NCBI GenBank assembly: GCA_928212115.1
Contig: CAKMRJ010005745.1
Span: 102,578,769 to 102,642,768 of the forward strand
Length of the DNA: 64,000 nucleotides
Reading direction: 5' to 3'
Source: Lactuca virosa
Lineage: Eukaryota; Streptophyta; Magnoliopsida; Asterales; Asteraceae
Shown: positions 1 through 12,053 of the stretch, one piece after another
Layout of the letters: each line of letters begins with the position of its first letter
Position numbering within the stretch: the first letter of the stretch is position 1
Notes under the pieces: model-generated
What the model saw: the letters and a program-made list of their open reading frames with translations, nothing else
Database searches by the model: none
Told to the model about the DNA's origin: nothing
Position numbers and translations under genes: made by a program

Positions 1-306
1 GTTTTTCGTTATAACTCGGATTTCGATGAGGTTTTCGCCTAAATGTTTCTAACGAAATTCTCTACAAATTTCAATAATAAAATTTTACTTATTTCAAATT
101 TTATATTTTCGTTAAATTTCACTATTTGACATTTGATTGGAATCACATAAGACTTCCAATACCTTCTGAGTGATTCTAAACATAGTTTTACTTCATTTCT
201 AGTAAAAACTATCTGTTAGAACTCAACATTCAAAATTATATAATATTTCATAATATTATTCACTTTTAATAATTACACAACACGATAACAGAACGTGTAT
301 GTTACA
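1..306 (-). repeat. Partial 3' LTR of old chromovirus E0
   Basis: The AT-rich stretch ends in TGTTACA (300-306), the plus-strand image of an LTR starting TGTAACA on the minus strand. Directly right of it is a purine-rich tract on the minus strand (about 307-320) followed by a gypsy chromodomain frame. That is the expected order for a minus-strand element. The LTR runs off the left edge, so length and TSD cannot be seen. Assigning it to E0 is inference from position. Confidence 0.6.
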
Positions 307-454
307 AATACCTCCTCCTTTTGAGGATTTCGTCCCCGAAAATACATCGATTAAAACAAATGGGGATATTTCTCTCTTATCTCATTCTTATTTTCCCAAG
401 TATAATTTGGGCCTCTATGGTGTTTCCACTTAACAAGCACCAACTCCACTTCTT
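307..454 (-). pseudogene. E0 pol 3' end, chromodomain fragment
   Basis: Read on the minus strand this stretch encodes the end of a Ty3/gypsy polyprotein. It has a lysine/valine-rich strand, then WKHHRGPNYTWE and an ending like MRERYPHLF, the usual chromodomain-like tail of plant chromoviruses. It is the missing end of the integrase fragment at 8350-9262. The two halves were separated when E1 inserted at the TATTA site (455-459). No start or complete domain is left, so it is a dead remnant. Confidence 0.7.
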
Positions 455-459
455 TATTA

Positions 460-2143
460 TGTAACAACATAAATTTCCAAAACAATTTTTCATTTTTAAA
501 ACATAATTTCATTCATAAGATATCATAAAAATCCATTGTACCACATGTCATCATAATAAAACAAATCCCAAGATCTCTAATACATAAATCCCATCAGTGT
601 GTACAGATCATGTCGGCGCCTTCCCACGATCCTCACTGGTACCTGAAACACATCACACAAACACTGTAAGCATAAATGCTTAGTGAGTTCCCCAAAATAC
701 CACATACAACACATACGCCACTCAAGGCCATAGCTCTATGGGACCTTCCGATCCATGTGTCTCAGGGGACTTCCGTCCCAATCCTGGTAGACCTTCCGGC
801 TCTACCTGTAATGACCTTCCGGTCCTTATCATCTTGACCTTCCAGTACATACACTGTTGACCTTCCGGTCTATTATCATAATGACCTTCCGGTCCATACC
901 ATACTACTCATAACATAACATAGCACATACATATCACATAACAACATACATCACATATTCTGCATTGCATATGAGACCTGCCGGTCACACATAATTACCA
1001 CTCTAGGTAAAGTATAGTGAGAAGACTCACCTCGTACGATGTCGGATAACCTCTCGTGCTCGATAACCTGACCTAGCCTCCTCTTATTAACATAATAACA
1101 TCTCTAATCAATACTTTCTCTTGTCCTTATTTCTAAGGAGTGGGTAAAAGACCATTCTACGCCTCCCATATCTCTCTCTAGAACCAGCTTGACCAAAACC
1201 CTAAGGTCAACTGAAGTCAACTCAAGTCAACGGTCAAACTTTGATCAGACTCGTCGAGTGCAGTCGTGTGACTCGGCGAGTCCAGGCGTCTTCCGAATCC
1301 TCATAGATCTTCACTCGACGGTTACCACTAGTCATGAATCGCGGGGCAACCCCGACTCGACTCGTCGAGTGCACTAATGGACTCGGCGAGTTCCTTCCAT
1401 GGCAACACTCAAATGACCTTCTGAGGTCAGATCTGTTTCTCTAACCTATGGATCTGACCTTACCATACCCATAAATCATGTGAAGGTCTGACCTTTACAC
1501 TCATGCAACGTCCATAAAGCTTCTTTTGGTGAAATAGCCTCTAAAATGGCAACCTAGGTTCATATCTCTAATGGAGTAGCATAAAGCAAGATAGATAGGA
1601 CTCTCTGGACCTCTTAAGGTCCAGATCTAAGAAGAACTCCACCTTGGGACCTCACATACTTCGAATCCAAGGTAAAGAAGGCATAAGAAAACCCTAGATT
1701 CAAGTAGATCACCAAATACACGAGATTGAGCACAGATTAATACCTCTAGCAGTCTCTTCTGATCAAATGGTGGTAGATCTGAGCTCCTCAATCTTCCTTG
1801 CTTGCCCTCCTTCCTTCTTTCTTGCAAAATCACACTTAGAATGATGAAAACAGCTTCTTCTCTCTCTCACAACGCTCTCAGGTGCTCTGGTGCTCTCAAG
1901 GGTGAAGGTGGCCGCAAATGAGGGCCATAAGGTCCCTTAAATAGGGCACAGGCCCGAGGATTTAGGGTTTCCACCCACAACGCCTACTCGGCGAGTCTAC
2001 TCTTGGACTCGTCGAGTAGTTCATTAAACTTACGTGGCCACCCCGCTTCTACTCGACGAGTTATAGCACCAACTCGTCGAGTAGATCAATGATTCACAAA
2101 AATAAATAATCAAAATAATATACCTGGAAATCTGGGTGTTACA
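460..2143 (-). repeat. E1 3' LTR (1684 bp)
   Basis: It begins TGTAACA and ends TGTTACA on the plus strand and matches 7295-8349 over both flanks. A cluster of GACCTTCCGGTCC-like palindromic units lies at about 740-985. Palindromes ACTCGTCGAGT and ACTCGGCGAGT occur near 1244, 1270, 1363, 1381, 1986, 2010, 2052 and 2075. A minus-strand TATA-like box (TATTTAAG) lies at 1936-1943. This copy keeps about 670 bp missing from the other LTR. Confidence 0.92.
1936..1943 (-). promoter_or_regulatory. Candidate TATA box in E1 3' LTR
   Basis: The minus strand reads TATTTAAG in a GC-rich context, placed for transcription towards the PBS if this were a 5' LTR. The matching segment is deleted in the actual 5' LTR (7295-8349), so only the 3' LTR retains it. 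Function is inferred from motif and position alone. Confidence 0.4.
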
Positions 2144-2156
2144 ATTCTACCCCACC
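2144..2156 (-). other. E1 polypurine tract
   Basis: The minus strand reads GGTGGGGTAGAAT immediately before the 3' LTR. This is the expected primer site for plus-strand DNA synthesis. Confidence 0.75.
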
Positions 2157-2160
2157 AGAA

Positions 2161-5007
2161 TCAGACTTCGCCCTGGAAGTCTCGCTCCGCAAATAACTCA
2201 GGATGCTGCTCCCGCATCTCCGCCTCCGGCTCCCAAGTCAACTCGGACCCTTTTCGATGTTGCCACTGGACTTGAACTAGGGGCACCTCCTTGTTCCTCA
2301 GAACCTTGATCTTCCGATCCAAGATCGCGATCGGCTTCTCAACATAATTCAGGCTCGCATCCACCTGAATATCCTCTAGTGGCAGTACCGCCGACTCGTC
2401 GGCTATACACTTCCTCAACTGGGACACGTGGAAGGTATCATGTATCTGGCTCAACTCCACAGGTAGCTCCAAACGGTACGCTACCCTGCCCACCCTTGCG
2501 GTCACCCTGAACGGACCAATATACCGGGGCCCCAGCTTGCCCCTCTTCCTAAATCGGATCACTCCTTTCCAAGGAGACACCTTCAAGAGTACGAAGTCTC
2601 CCACCTGAAACTCAAGCTCGGATCGTCGCCTATCCGCATAACTCTTCTGGCGACTCTGAGCTGTCAACAACCTCTGCCTGTCCTGCTGTATCTGCTCAGT
2701 CTTCTGAAGCACTATCTCGGTGCTACCCATCACGCGTTGCCCTACCTCTCCCCAGCAAATGGGAGTTTGACATCTCCTCCCATACAACAACTCGAAGGGA
2801 GGCATACCAATACTCGAATGGTGGCTGTTGTTATAGGAAAACTCAGCCAACGGCAAGTACGTGTCCCAATTTCCTCCGAAGTCTAACACACATGCTCGAA
2901 GCATATCCTCGAGCGTCTGAATCGTCCGCTCACTCTGTCCGTCCGACTGTGGGTGGTATGATGTACTGAAATGCAGCCTCGTACCCAACTCCTCATGGAA
3001 CTTCTTCTAGAACCTGGAAGTGAAACGTACATCTCTATCTGACACAATCGAGATCGGTACTCCATGACGCGATACCACCTCTCTCACATACAACTCGGCC
3101 AGCCTCTCTGCGGAAGATCTCTCACTGATAGCAAGGAAGTGAGCGCTCTTCGTCAGCCGGTCAACGATCACCCAAATTGCATCGACGCCCCTCGCGGTCC
3201 TTGGCAATTTGGTGATAAAATCCATAGAAATTTGTTCCCACTTCCAGTGGGGAACCTCAAGTGGCTGCAACTTGCCATGCGGACGCTGGTGCTCGACCTT
3301 AACCTTGTGACAGGTCAAGCACCTCTCAACAAACCACGCGACATCCCTCTTCATATAGGGCCACCAATACTCTCTCTTCAGGTCCAAATACATCTTAGTG
3401 GCCCCGGGATGGATCGAGAACCTCGATCTGTGCGCCTCCTCCATCAGAATGGTACGTGCCCCGCCTGTATATGGCACCCAAATCCGACCCTGAAAGGTCA
3501 TCAGCCCTCGGTTATCGGTAACGAACTCAGACACCTGCCCGATCAACCGCTCCCTCTTGCGGTTCTCTGGTATCACGGCCTCTGTCTGGGCCTCCCGAAT
3601 GGTGTCCAACACCGGAGTCATCACCGTCAATCGCATACAAGTGTCTCGAATCGGGGCACTCTCTGCCTTTCGGCTTAGAGCATCAGCTACAACATTAGCT
3701 TTGCCCGGGTGGTATAGGATCTCACAATCGTAATCCTTTACCACATCCAACCACCTCCTCTGGCACATATTCAGGTTGGGTTGATCCATCAAATACTTCA
3801 AACTCTTGTGGTCCGTGTATATGGTACACCGAACCCCATACAGATAGTGACGCCAGATCTTGAGGGCGAACACCACTGCCCCTAACTCCAGATCGTGGGT
3901 GGGATACCTCGTCTCATGAGGCTTCAGCTGCCTCGATGCATATGCTATCACATGCCCTCTCTGCATAAGCACCGCACCCAACCCCGATATCGATGCATCG
4001 CAGTACACCACAAAATCCTCCATTCCCTCTGGGAGGGATAAAACCGGGGCTTCGCACAACCTCTGGCGAAGAGTCTCAAACGAGGTCTGCTGCTCCGGAC
4101 CCCATGAAAAAGCAACGCCCTTCCGGGTCAACTTGGTGAGAGGCACGACAATCTTGGAGAAATCCTTGATGAATCTCCGATAGTAGCCGGCCAACCCCAG
4201 AAAACTCCTGATCTCGGTGGGTGATCTCGGCACCTCCCAACTCATCATAGCCTCAATCTTGGCCGGATCGACCAATATCCCATTCTGGTTAATGAGATGC
4301 CCCAAGAACTGGACCTCCCTTAACCAGAACTCGCACTTGGAGAATTTGGCATAGAGCCTCTCCGATCTCAAAACCCCGAGAATCTCTCTCAGATGCTCCT
4401 CATGCTGCTCTCTAGATATCGAATACAACAGAATATCGTCGATGAATACAATCACCGACCTGTCCAGCATCGATCTGCATACCCTGTTTATGAGATCTAT
4501 GAACGCTGCTGGTGTATTGGTGAGCCCAAAAGACATCACCACAAACTCGTAGTCCCCATAACGTGTCCTAAACACCGTCTTCTGGATATCCTCATCTCAC
4601 ACCCTCATCTGGTGATATCCAGACCTCAAGTCTATCTTGGAGAACCAAGATGCTCCCTGCAACTGATCAAACAGATCATCAATCCTCGGTAGTGGGTAAC
4701 GGTTCTTGACCGTTAAATTGTTCAACTCCCGGTAATCAATGCACATCCGGTGTGAACCATCCTTTTTCTTGACAAAAAGGATCGGCGCTCCCCAAGGTGA
4801 GCTACTCGGCCTGATAAATCCTTTCCCCAACAGCTCCTGAAGCTGTGAGGATAACTCATGCATCTCTGGTGGCGTAAGGCGATAGGGCACCTTGGCGATA
4901 GGCGCCGCTCCCGGAACCAAATCGATGCGAAACTCCACTTGCCTCTCGGGAGGCACACCCGACAACTCCTCGGGGAAAACATCCGGGAACTCGTGCACTA
5001 TCGGCAC
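2161..5007 (-). pseudogene. E1 pol: RT, RNase H, integrase, chromodomain (broken)
   Basis: One reading frame covers 5007 to 2161 and is broken by a TGA at 4597-4599 and a TAG at 3007-3009. In order it shows the RT entry motif FPDVFPEEL, the RT active site FIDD in VIVFIDDILLYS, an RNase H with VYCDAS and YTDHKSL, and the integrase zinc-binding H/C cluster. It continues through the integrase catalytic region (MDFITKL, SDRDVRF, HPQSDGQSER) and ends in a chromodomain-like tail (QWQHRKG, LTWEPEAEM). It would copy element RNA to DNA and integrate it. Each stop sits where relatives have arginine (CGA) or tryptophan (TGG), which suggests C-to-T decay. Catalytic motifs survive but no full protein can be made. 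Confidence 0.9.
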
Positions 5008-6686
5008 ATCACTAACCGAACCCGGCCCCTCTGCGCCACCTGTGAATCCATCATATAAGCCACAAACCCGCTACAGCCCTGCTGTAGGCTCCGCCTCGCT
5101 CTAGCAGCCGAACAAATTGCTGACCCAGAACGGGTACCCTCGCCGTACACCGTAAGTACTCCCCCACTAGGGTCTCGTATCGTCACCAACTGTCGCTCGC
5201 AGTCTATAACTGCCCCAAATCGGCTCAACCAATCCATGCCCACTATGACACACACGTCCCCCATCGCAATCGGGACCAGATCAATCGGAAACTCCACACC
5301 GAAGATCTCGAGTACACATCCTCGAATCACATCCGTAGCATACAGCGCTCGCTCGTCATCTATGGAAACGCGTAGAGGTCGACTCAACGCCTCCCGCTGG
5401 ATACTGATGTGCTGACTAAATGCTAACGACACAAATAACCGACTCGCACCCGAGTCAAATAGCACCAAAGCAGGTACAGAACTCACAAGAAAAGTACCAG
5501 CCACGACATCGGGCGTTGCGCGGACCTCCTCCGCTGTCAACTGGAAGGCTCTTCCGCGAGCCTTCGGTGCCTCGGCCTTCACCGGCCGAACCTCAGTAGC
5601 TCGCACGACAGCAAGGGCAGATCCTTATGGTGCTCCCTGTGCTGTCCCCCGCAGCTGCGAACACTCGGCCTTCCGGTGTCCGGTTTGGTTGCAATGAAAG
5701 CAAACCATGAACCCCTTGGGGCACTCCTTGGCTATGTGCCCCTCCTTGCCACATTTGTAGCAAGCACCTGATCGATAAACCCCATTATGTCCGTTGCCGC
5801 ACTTCCCACAAGTGCGGCCCTTCTGCCCTCCAGATCTCGAATTGGCGGGCTTTGCCCGCTTGGCTACCGGCTAAGACTGTGCCAGCCGCCGGTCCCTCCC
5901 CTGAGACTCGGCCTCCTCCCGGGCCTGAGTCTCCAGCTCAATCTCCCTCTTCCGGGCATTTGCCTAGAGCTCAGCAAATGTCCGGTATGATGAGTTCGCC
6001 ACGAACTCCCTGATATCCCTCCTCAAAATGCTCAAGTACCGGCTCATACGTGCCTGCTCAGACGACACGTGCTCAGGGCAAAACAACGCCCTCTCATGAA
6101 ACATCCTCGTAATCACCGTCACAGACTCAGTTCCCTGCTTGAGGGACAAGAACTCCTGGGCTAAACGTTCCCACTCCACAGGGGGAACATACTCATCTTG
6201 AAACATCGTGGTGAACCTCTCCCAGGTCACCACAGTAAGCTCCACCGTAGTGAAGTCTGCCGTCACAAACTTCCACCAGTCCTTTGCTCCCAAGCGAAGC
6301 TGGTTCAGTGCAAACCGAACCCTCAAATGCTCTGGAAACGAACAGGTGTAGAAGCATCCCTCGATATCAGAAATCCATCTCATCGCAGCAATCGGATCCT
6401 GCGTCCTATCAAACTCCGGTGGCTTCGTGTTGCTGAACTCCCGGAACAACATCGAGTCACCCCCCTGAGGTCTAGCAGCAGCAACAGCTGCAGTAGCTGC
6501 AGCAGCCACAGCCTCAGTAACCGTTGCGTACCGCTCATCAAAGGTCTCAATTAATGTGGTCTTGATAGACCCAAACATCTCCGGAATCTCGGCTCGGATC
6601 GTCGCAGCCACCTCATCATGGATCATCTGACGAAGCTCCTCGTCACTCACGCCGCTCGTCTCAGGTCTGTGGCGTGTCCCAACCAT
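4998..6686 (-). pseudogene. E1 gag and aspartic protease (broken)
   Basis: One frame runs from ATG at 6686 to a stop at 4998 and contains three internal stops: TAG 5964-5966, TAG 5871-5873 and TAA 5625-5627. The first part (240 codons) is a retrotransposon gag with DWWKFV and the WERFTTMFQDEYVP segment. Two CCHC zinc knuckles follow (CYKCGKEGHIAKEC and CFHCNQTGHRKAEC), then a retropepsin with LFDSGAS and the distal IVGMDWL motif. The gag-to-protease frame is otherwise continuous. The RT frame lies in the -1 register and overlaps the end of this one, so a frame change separates protease from RT. Confidence 0.88.
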
Positions 6687-7278
6687 GATGTCTCTCTAAT
6701 ACAAACATAAAATATCATAGACTCGCTCGAGTATACTCGCACTCGATCACTCAACCCTACTTGTTCCCTAGTACCCTAAGGATTCTTACTTGGACTGCGC
6801 ACTGATCCGGTGTCTTCAGTAGTACGGGCCCTATACTACCGTCCACACCGCATCAATATTTACCCCAAGTCCTCCTCCTAGGATCCCAGATCACAAGTAC
6901 TCTACAGCTCGCTAGCATAGGCTACCCTTCGGTAGACCTCTCATAAGCTCCTCACTGCTACCTACTCACTTTCAAGCATCTCATAGCAGCAGAAATCTTC
7001 CAGGCTAAGGCCTCACAAATCAGGCCACTCTAATCCTAATATGAATACCTAGCCTACTCTAGCATGCGTAACATATCATAACATAACTCATAACACATAA
7101 TGTAAGGGTATTTTGGGAAATCACCGTTCAGGCGCTGGCTGATCGTACACACTGCTTCCTTCTGCTTTTCTCAAATTCTTTTACTTTTTAGAAAAATTGT
7201 TTCCTTTATGAAAACTTTCTCAAATCCTCAGTTTGAGTTCAGATACGCCCGAAGGTGCATCCGAATCCCTCAAACCAA
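6687..7278 (-). other. E1 5' leader, non-coding
   Basis: This lies between the PBS and the gag start. No convincing frame is visible on either strand. It is ordinary untranslated leader for this type of element. Confidence 0.6.
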
Positions 7279-7291
7279 GGCTCTGATACCA
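7279..7291 (-). other. E1 primer-binding site (tRNA-iMet)
   Basis: The minus strand reads TGGTATCAGAGCC, complementary to the 3' end of plant initiator tRNA-Met, three bases from the 5' LTR edge. It sets the element's orientation. Confidence 0.9.
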
Positions 7292-7294
7292 ACT

Positions 7295-8349
7295 TGTAAC
7301 AACGTAAATTTCCAAAACAATTTTTCATTTTTAAAACATAATTTCATTCATAAGATATCATAAAAATCCATTGTACCACATGTCATCATAATAAAACAAA
7401 TCCCAAGATCTCTAATACATAAATCACATCAGTGTGTACAGATCATGCCGGTGCCTTCCCGCGATCCTCAGTGGTACCTGAAACACATCACACAAACACT
7501 GTAAGCATATATGCTTAGTGAGTTCCCCAAAATACCACATACAACACATACGCCACTCAAGGCCATAGCTCTATGGGACCTTCCGATCCATGTGTCTCAG
7601 GGGACTTCCGTCCCAATCCTAGTAGACCTTCCGGCTCTACCTGTAATGACCTTCCGGTCCTTATCATCTTGACCTTCCGGTCCATACACTGTTGACCTTC
7701 CGGTCCATTATCATAATGACCTTCCGGTCCATACCATACTACTCATAACATAACATAGCACATACATATCCCATAACAACATACATCACATATTCTGCAT
7801 AGCATATGAGACCTTCCGGTCACACATAATTACCACTCTAGGTAAAGTATAGTGAGAAGACTCACCTCGTACGATGTCGGATAACCTCTCGTGCTCGATA
7901 ACCCGACCTAGCCTCCTCCTATTAACATAATAACATCTCTAATCAATACTTTCTCTTGTCCTCATTTCTAAGGAGTGGGTAAAAGACCATTCTACCCCTC
8001 CCAGATCTCTCTCTAGAACCAGCTTGACCAAAACCCTAAGGTCAACTGAAGTCAACTCAAGTCAACGGTCAAACTTTGACCAGACTCGTCGAGTGCACTC
8101 GTGTGACTCGGCGAGTCCAGGCGTCTTCCGAATCCTCATAGATCTTCACTCGACTCGTCGAGTTAACCTTTCACTCGACAGTTAACCTTTCACTCGGCGA
8201 GTCTACTCTTGGACTCGTCGAGTAGTTCATTAAACTTACGTGGCCACCCCGCTTCTACTCGACGAGTTATAGCACCAACTCGTCGAGTAGATCAATGATT
8301 CACAAAAATAAATAATCAAAATAATATACCTGGAAATCCGGGTGTTACA
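7295..8349 (-). repeat. E1 5' LTR with large internal deletion (1055 bp)
   Basis: It matches the 3' LTR at both ends but lacks the segment equivalent to about 1316-1984, including the TATA-like box. The junction (about 8150-8215) consists of ACTCG-type palindromes and a short duplicated GTTAACCTTTCACTCG unit. This points to recombination between palindromic repeats. Flanking TSD TATTA lies at 8350-8354. Confidence 0.9.
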
Positions 8350-9262
8350 TATTACGTAGATTAGTTGTTCATTCGTTTACAATATTTTCAGGTTCTTCTA
8401 CATATCTTATCTTAATATCCAATTTCACCTCGGATAATGGAACCGTTTCATCATATATGCATAAGCATTTACACAGATAACTCACATGAAACACATCATG
8501 AATACCTGCCAAATGTTCAGGCAATTCCAAGCGGTATGCTTGTTTACCAATCCTCTGGGTGATTTTGAAAGGACCAACAAATCTAGGACTTAGTTTTCCT
8601 TTCTTTCCAAATCGCATAAGACCTTTCCATGGGGATACCTTCAGCATTACGAAATCACCCACATGGAATTCTATTGGTCATCTCCTCTTTTCCGTATATG
8701 ACTTTTGTCGATCCCGGGCCGCTTTCATTCTTTCTCGTACAATTTGAATCTTATCAGTGGTGTCTTTAATCATTTTAGGGCCTCCTAGGATTTTCTGTTC
8801 TACTTCACGCCAACATAATGGAGTACGACATCTACGTCCATATAGTGCTTCATATGGTGGCATTTTGATTGAAGTGTGGTAACTGTTATTGTACGGAAAT
8901 TTGACAAGCGGTAAGTACTTATCCCAGTTACCACCGAACTCCAAGACACGTGCACGAAGCATATCTTCTACTGTTTGGATTGTTCTCTCTTTCTGACCAT
9001 CTGTCTGGGGTTGATAAGCTGTGCTAAGAACAACTCAAGATTCCAATTTTCGTTGCATACTCGCCCAAAAGTGAAGCGAGCATCACGATCGGATATAATC
9101 TATAGTGGCACACCATGTCTCGCCACAAATTCTTCCAAGTATACTTGTGCGTATTTCTCCATTTGGAGCCGTTTCACGTATGGAGAGAAAATATGCACTC
9201 TTAATCAGCCGGTCGACAATTACCCAAATGCTATCATTCTGTCTAGCAGTCTTTGGCAATTG
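8350..9262 (-). pseudogene. E0 integrase fragment, chromovirus
   Basis: Three broken minus-strand frames (8369-8662, 8678-8962, 9083-9289) read in order as gypsy integrase. An LPKTARQNDSIWVIVDRL segment is followed by the NSYHTSIKMPPYEALYGRRC region and then VMLKVSPWKGLMRFGKKGKL with HDVFHVS. Frameshifts and stops separate them. The fragment ends abruptly at about 9262; RT and gag are missing. It continues across E1 to 307-454. Confidence 0.82.
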
Positions 9263-9704
9263 GAGTAGCACCAGTTTCTTTGCATCCATGTATTATTATT
9301 AACAATTTCTTTTGATATATAGTATGTTGCTCCTCTCCATCCTCCTTCCACAAGTTTATACAACTCTATATTGTAATTAACATTAATTGATGTCTCTTTT
9401 TATTAGAAATCTCATGGTGGTTCGATATCAAGTCATCTAAGAAATAATACCATGACTATTGTAAATATTGTAAGGGAACTGCTTGAACATGCAGTTCAAC
9501 TTGTTACTAATAACAACCTCAAATTTGGAAGTGCTTTGATTTAATAGGCTACAACAGAAAAGGTTAAATCTCTTTAAAAGAATAATATGGATGAAATATA
9601 GAAGAAATATAGAAGAAAAATACATAATTTATCTAATATATCAATGAGAACACTAGTTTTAACATTAATGACTGTTTGAAAGGAAATCATAAAAAACGAC
9701 ATGT
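9263..9704. other. Unassigned AT-rich sequence
   Basis: No coding frame, terminal repeat or known motif was recognised between the E0 break and the E2 target site. It is continuous with 33787 onwards once E2 is removed, so it may belong to the same decayed copia insertion. That link is a guess. Confidence 0.5.
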
Positions 9705-9709
9705 ATTGA

Positions 9710-12050
9710 TGTAACGCCCTGTTTAGAGAGTAATAGTTTATGGATTTCAGAGGCCGAGGCTAGGGGCGTTTCGGTCTTTTATGGGTCTTGAAGCTTTTAT
9801 TTGAGAAGTTTTGGGCCAAGGTATGTCGCTAGAAGCGTAGGGATTCTCGTCACCTTTTCATGGATATAAAGTTCGTTGGAAATGGACTTAGAATGAAGGA
9901 GTTATAACACTTTGAAGTTATTGGCATAAATGGTACCTAATGGAAATGTTTGGCAAGTAAGCTCTATGCATGCAAGGGATGCATGCACGTGTTTGGTTGG
10001 GTACGCCCAGCGTATGAAAGGAAGTGGACGTGGGAGCTTTTTGGCGTACGCCCAGCGTACAGGATGTACGCCCAGTGTCCAGAACCCCTAATTTTAGGGT
10101 CAACCACTATATAAGGAACATAATGGCTCAAACCCTAGCCTCCTTATCAGCCTCCCAAACCTCAGAGAAACCCTAGAACGCCTCATCTCTTCATCCCTGG
10201 GTGATTTTTGACTTCAAGAAGCTCATTTTGGTGGTGTAAGCATGGAAGAGGAAAAGAAGAAGTTGGCAAAGAAGAACTTGGGAAGTTGGAGCTCATAGAT
10301 CTGGGATAACATCATCATTTGGCACTCTTTGGAGGTATAAAGATCATAACTTTATCTATGAATGCTTAGATCTAGTGTAGTTGGGTTTTGGAGTCATTTT
10401 GGTCCTAAGAATGGACCTTTATGATGGAATCTCATTTTTGAGCCTTGGGTTGCCACCCTCAGAGCTAAAAGGGCTCCATAAGCAGTAAAGTCTCCACCTT
10501 TATGGTCTTAATGGATTCATGCAAGAGATAGGACCATTTTCATGGGAGTAATACCTCACTTTTGGGGTTTGAGCTTGTTTGGGCCAAGTAAAGTCACCAT
10601 GTCAGTGACTTTATGGATTAAGACGTGGAAAAGGACCAAGATCTGTGATTGTAGCTTCTGAAGTGGAGTATTAAGCACTTATTGGGAAAAGGACTTATCA
10701 GGGGAGTTACGCTGAGCGTACGTGCAGGTACGCCCATCGTACTCACTATCTTGTCTGTACGCTTAGCATACGTAGAGGTACGCCCCGCGTACTATGTCTG
10801 TTTGGGTTATGTGTTATTGGGCCACGGTTTGGGGGCATGTTTGGGTATTTGGGTTTTGATGAGCCATCAGGAGTCAGTTAATATGGGCCAAGAATATGTT
10901 TTGGGCTTAGGGTAAGGCCCATTAAAGGGATTGGGCCCAATGTAGCAAATTGGGCCATTAGTGAGCCACTAGTGGGCTTAGGAGGTTCACTTAGTGTTGG
11001 GCCTTTATTTTATTGGTTTGGGCTAAGTATTATTTTGGTATTGGTAGCTCGGGGAGCCGAAGGAGCAGCAGTTCAGGATTTGACAGATAGCAGTCAGGAG
11101 AGTATCAGCAAGAGCTTCAGTAGTGCGAGGTGAGTCTCCTCACTGTGTGAATGGGTCTAAGGCCACAATGCTGGCCCATGTACTTAAGAGTAGGAAGACC
11201 CGGGGGTTAGCCCTAGGCACTGTATGCTAGTATGTTATTCCAGACCAAGGTCCGATGCCGGGTGGGAGCCCGAGGAATGATTGCATGTTAGATTATACTT
11301 GTTGTCTGTGTGATACTTGTATGTTTCTGGTAGGGAGGTGGGTGTGGGCGAGGTCCTGTATCTCACCACTAGCGGAGTGTGGACAGGGTTCCATATCTCA
11401 TTAGTAGCAGATCAGAGGTGAGGCCCGAGATAGGAGGAAGGTGAGTGTGGGCGGGGGCCCGTATCTCACTAACAGTAGGAGCTTGGACGGGGTTCCATGG
11501 CTCACCAGTAGCAGGAGAAGGGCGAGGCCCAAGATAGGCGAGGCCTTAGAACAGGAATACAGTACGGTATGTTTAGTTTATGTGTTATGTACTATGGTTA
11601 TATGTTTGTATGTGTTTAGTGGGCGGGGCCCAGAGACAGGCGGGGCCTAAGAGAAACAGATATGTATACCGAGAGGGGCTCGATGCCAGGCGAGGCCTGA
11701 TGCCGGACGGGGCCCGATCTAGCGGGCACGGCCCGAAGTAGCAGGCGAGGCCCAGTGCTTGCAGTATGTGATTATGCATGGTATGTGGTAGGTTGGGGAA
11801 CTCACTAAGCTTCATGCTTACGGTTTTCAGTTTTGGTTTCAGGTGCTTCCGGTAGCGGAGGGAAGAGCTCGGGGTGATCGCATGGCACACACCATTGTTT
11901 ATTTAGCCTGGGATGTTTTACTCTGATAAAATAAATATGTTTTGGAAAAGATACTTGAATCGATATGATGTTTATGTAAGACTTGGTAATCATGGTTTGA
12001 TTAATGATTTTAAAAATGAAATTTTTGGTCACGATTTTTGGGATATTACA
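9710..12050 (+). repeat. E2 5' LTR (2341 bp)
   Basis: It starts TGTAACG and ends ATTACA and is nearly identical to 19374-20816 plus 32908-33781. It holds palindromes of the TACGCCCAGCGTA type near 10001, 10046, 10065, 10708, 10728, 10757 and 10777. G+C-rich GGGCGAGGCCCG-like units occur at about 11340-11760. One 20-bp unit at about 10051-10070 is absent from the 3' LTR. Confidence 0.92.
10108..10115 (+). promoter_or_regulatory. TATA box in E2 5' LTR
   Basis: TATATAAG is followed about 30 bases later by CT-rich sequence with AAACCCTAG, a good plant Pol II core promoter shape. The same box is kept in the 3' LTR at 19753-19760. It would drive the genomic RNA. Inferred from motif and position. 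Confidence 0.55.
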
Positions 12051-12053
12051 AGT

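Larger units (their letters stand above)
460..8349 (-). mobile_element. E1: full-length Ty3/gypsy chromovirus
   Basis: E1 is a complete LTR element on the minus strand: 5' LTR at 7295-8349, initiator-Met PBS at 7279-7291, gag-pol remnants at 6686-2161, polypurine tract at 2144-2156 and 3' LTR at 460-2143. The 5-bp duplication TATTA flanks it exactly (455-459 and 8350-8354). It sits inside the integrase/chromodomain region of older element E0. The order gag, protease, RT, RNase H, integrase and the C-terminal chromodomain mark a chromovirus; Tekay-like is my guess. Five nonsense codons, one frame change and a shortened 5' LTR make it non-autonomous. Confidence 0.93.

Noticed and set aside
3064..3678. 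Plus-strand 204-codon frame
   Set aside because: It is antisense to the E1 integrase/RNase H frame, with no domain of its own.
10682..10915. 77-codon frame, repeated at 20328-20561
   Set aside because: It is conserved only because it lies in the two E2 LTRs. It runs through palindrome repeats and shows no domain.
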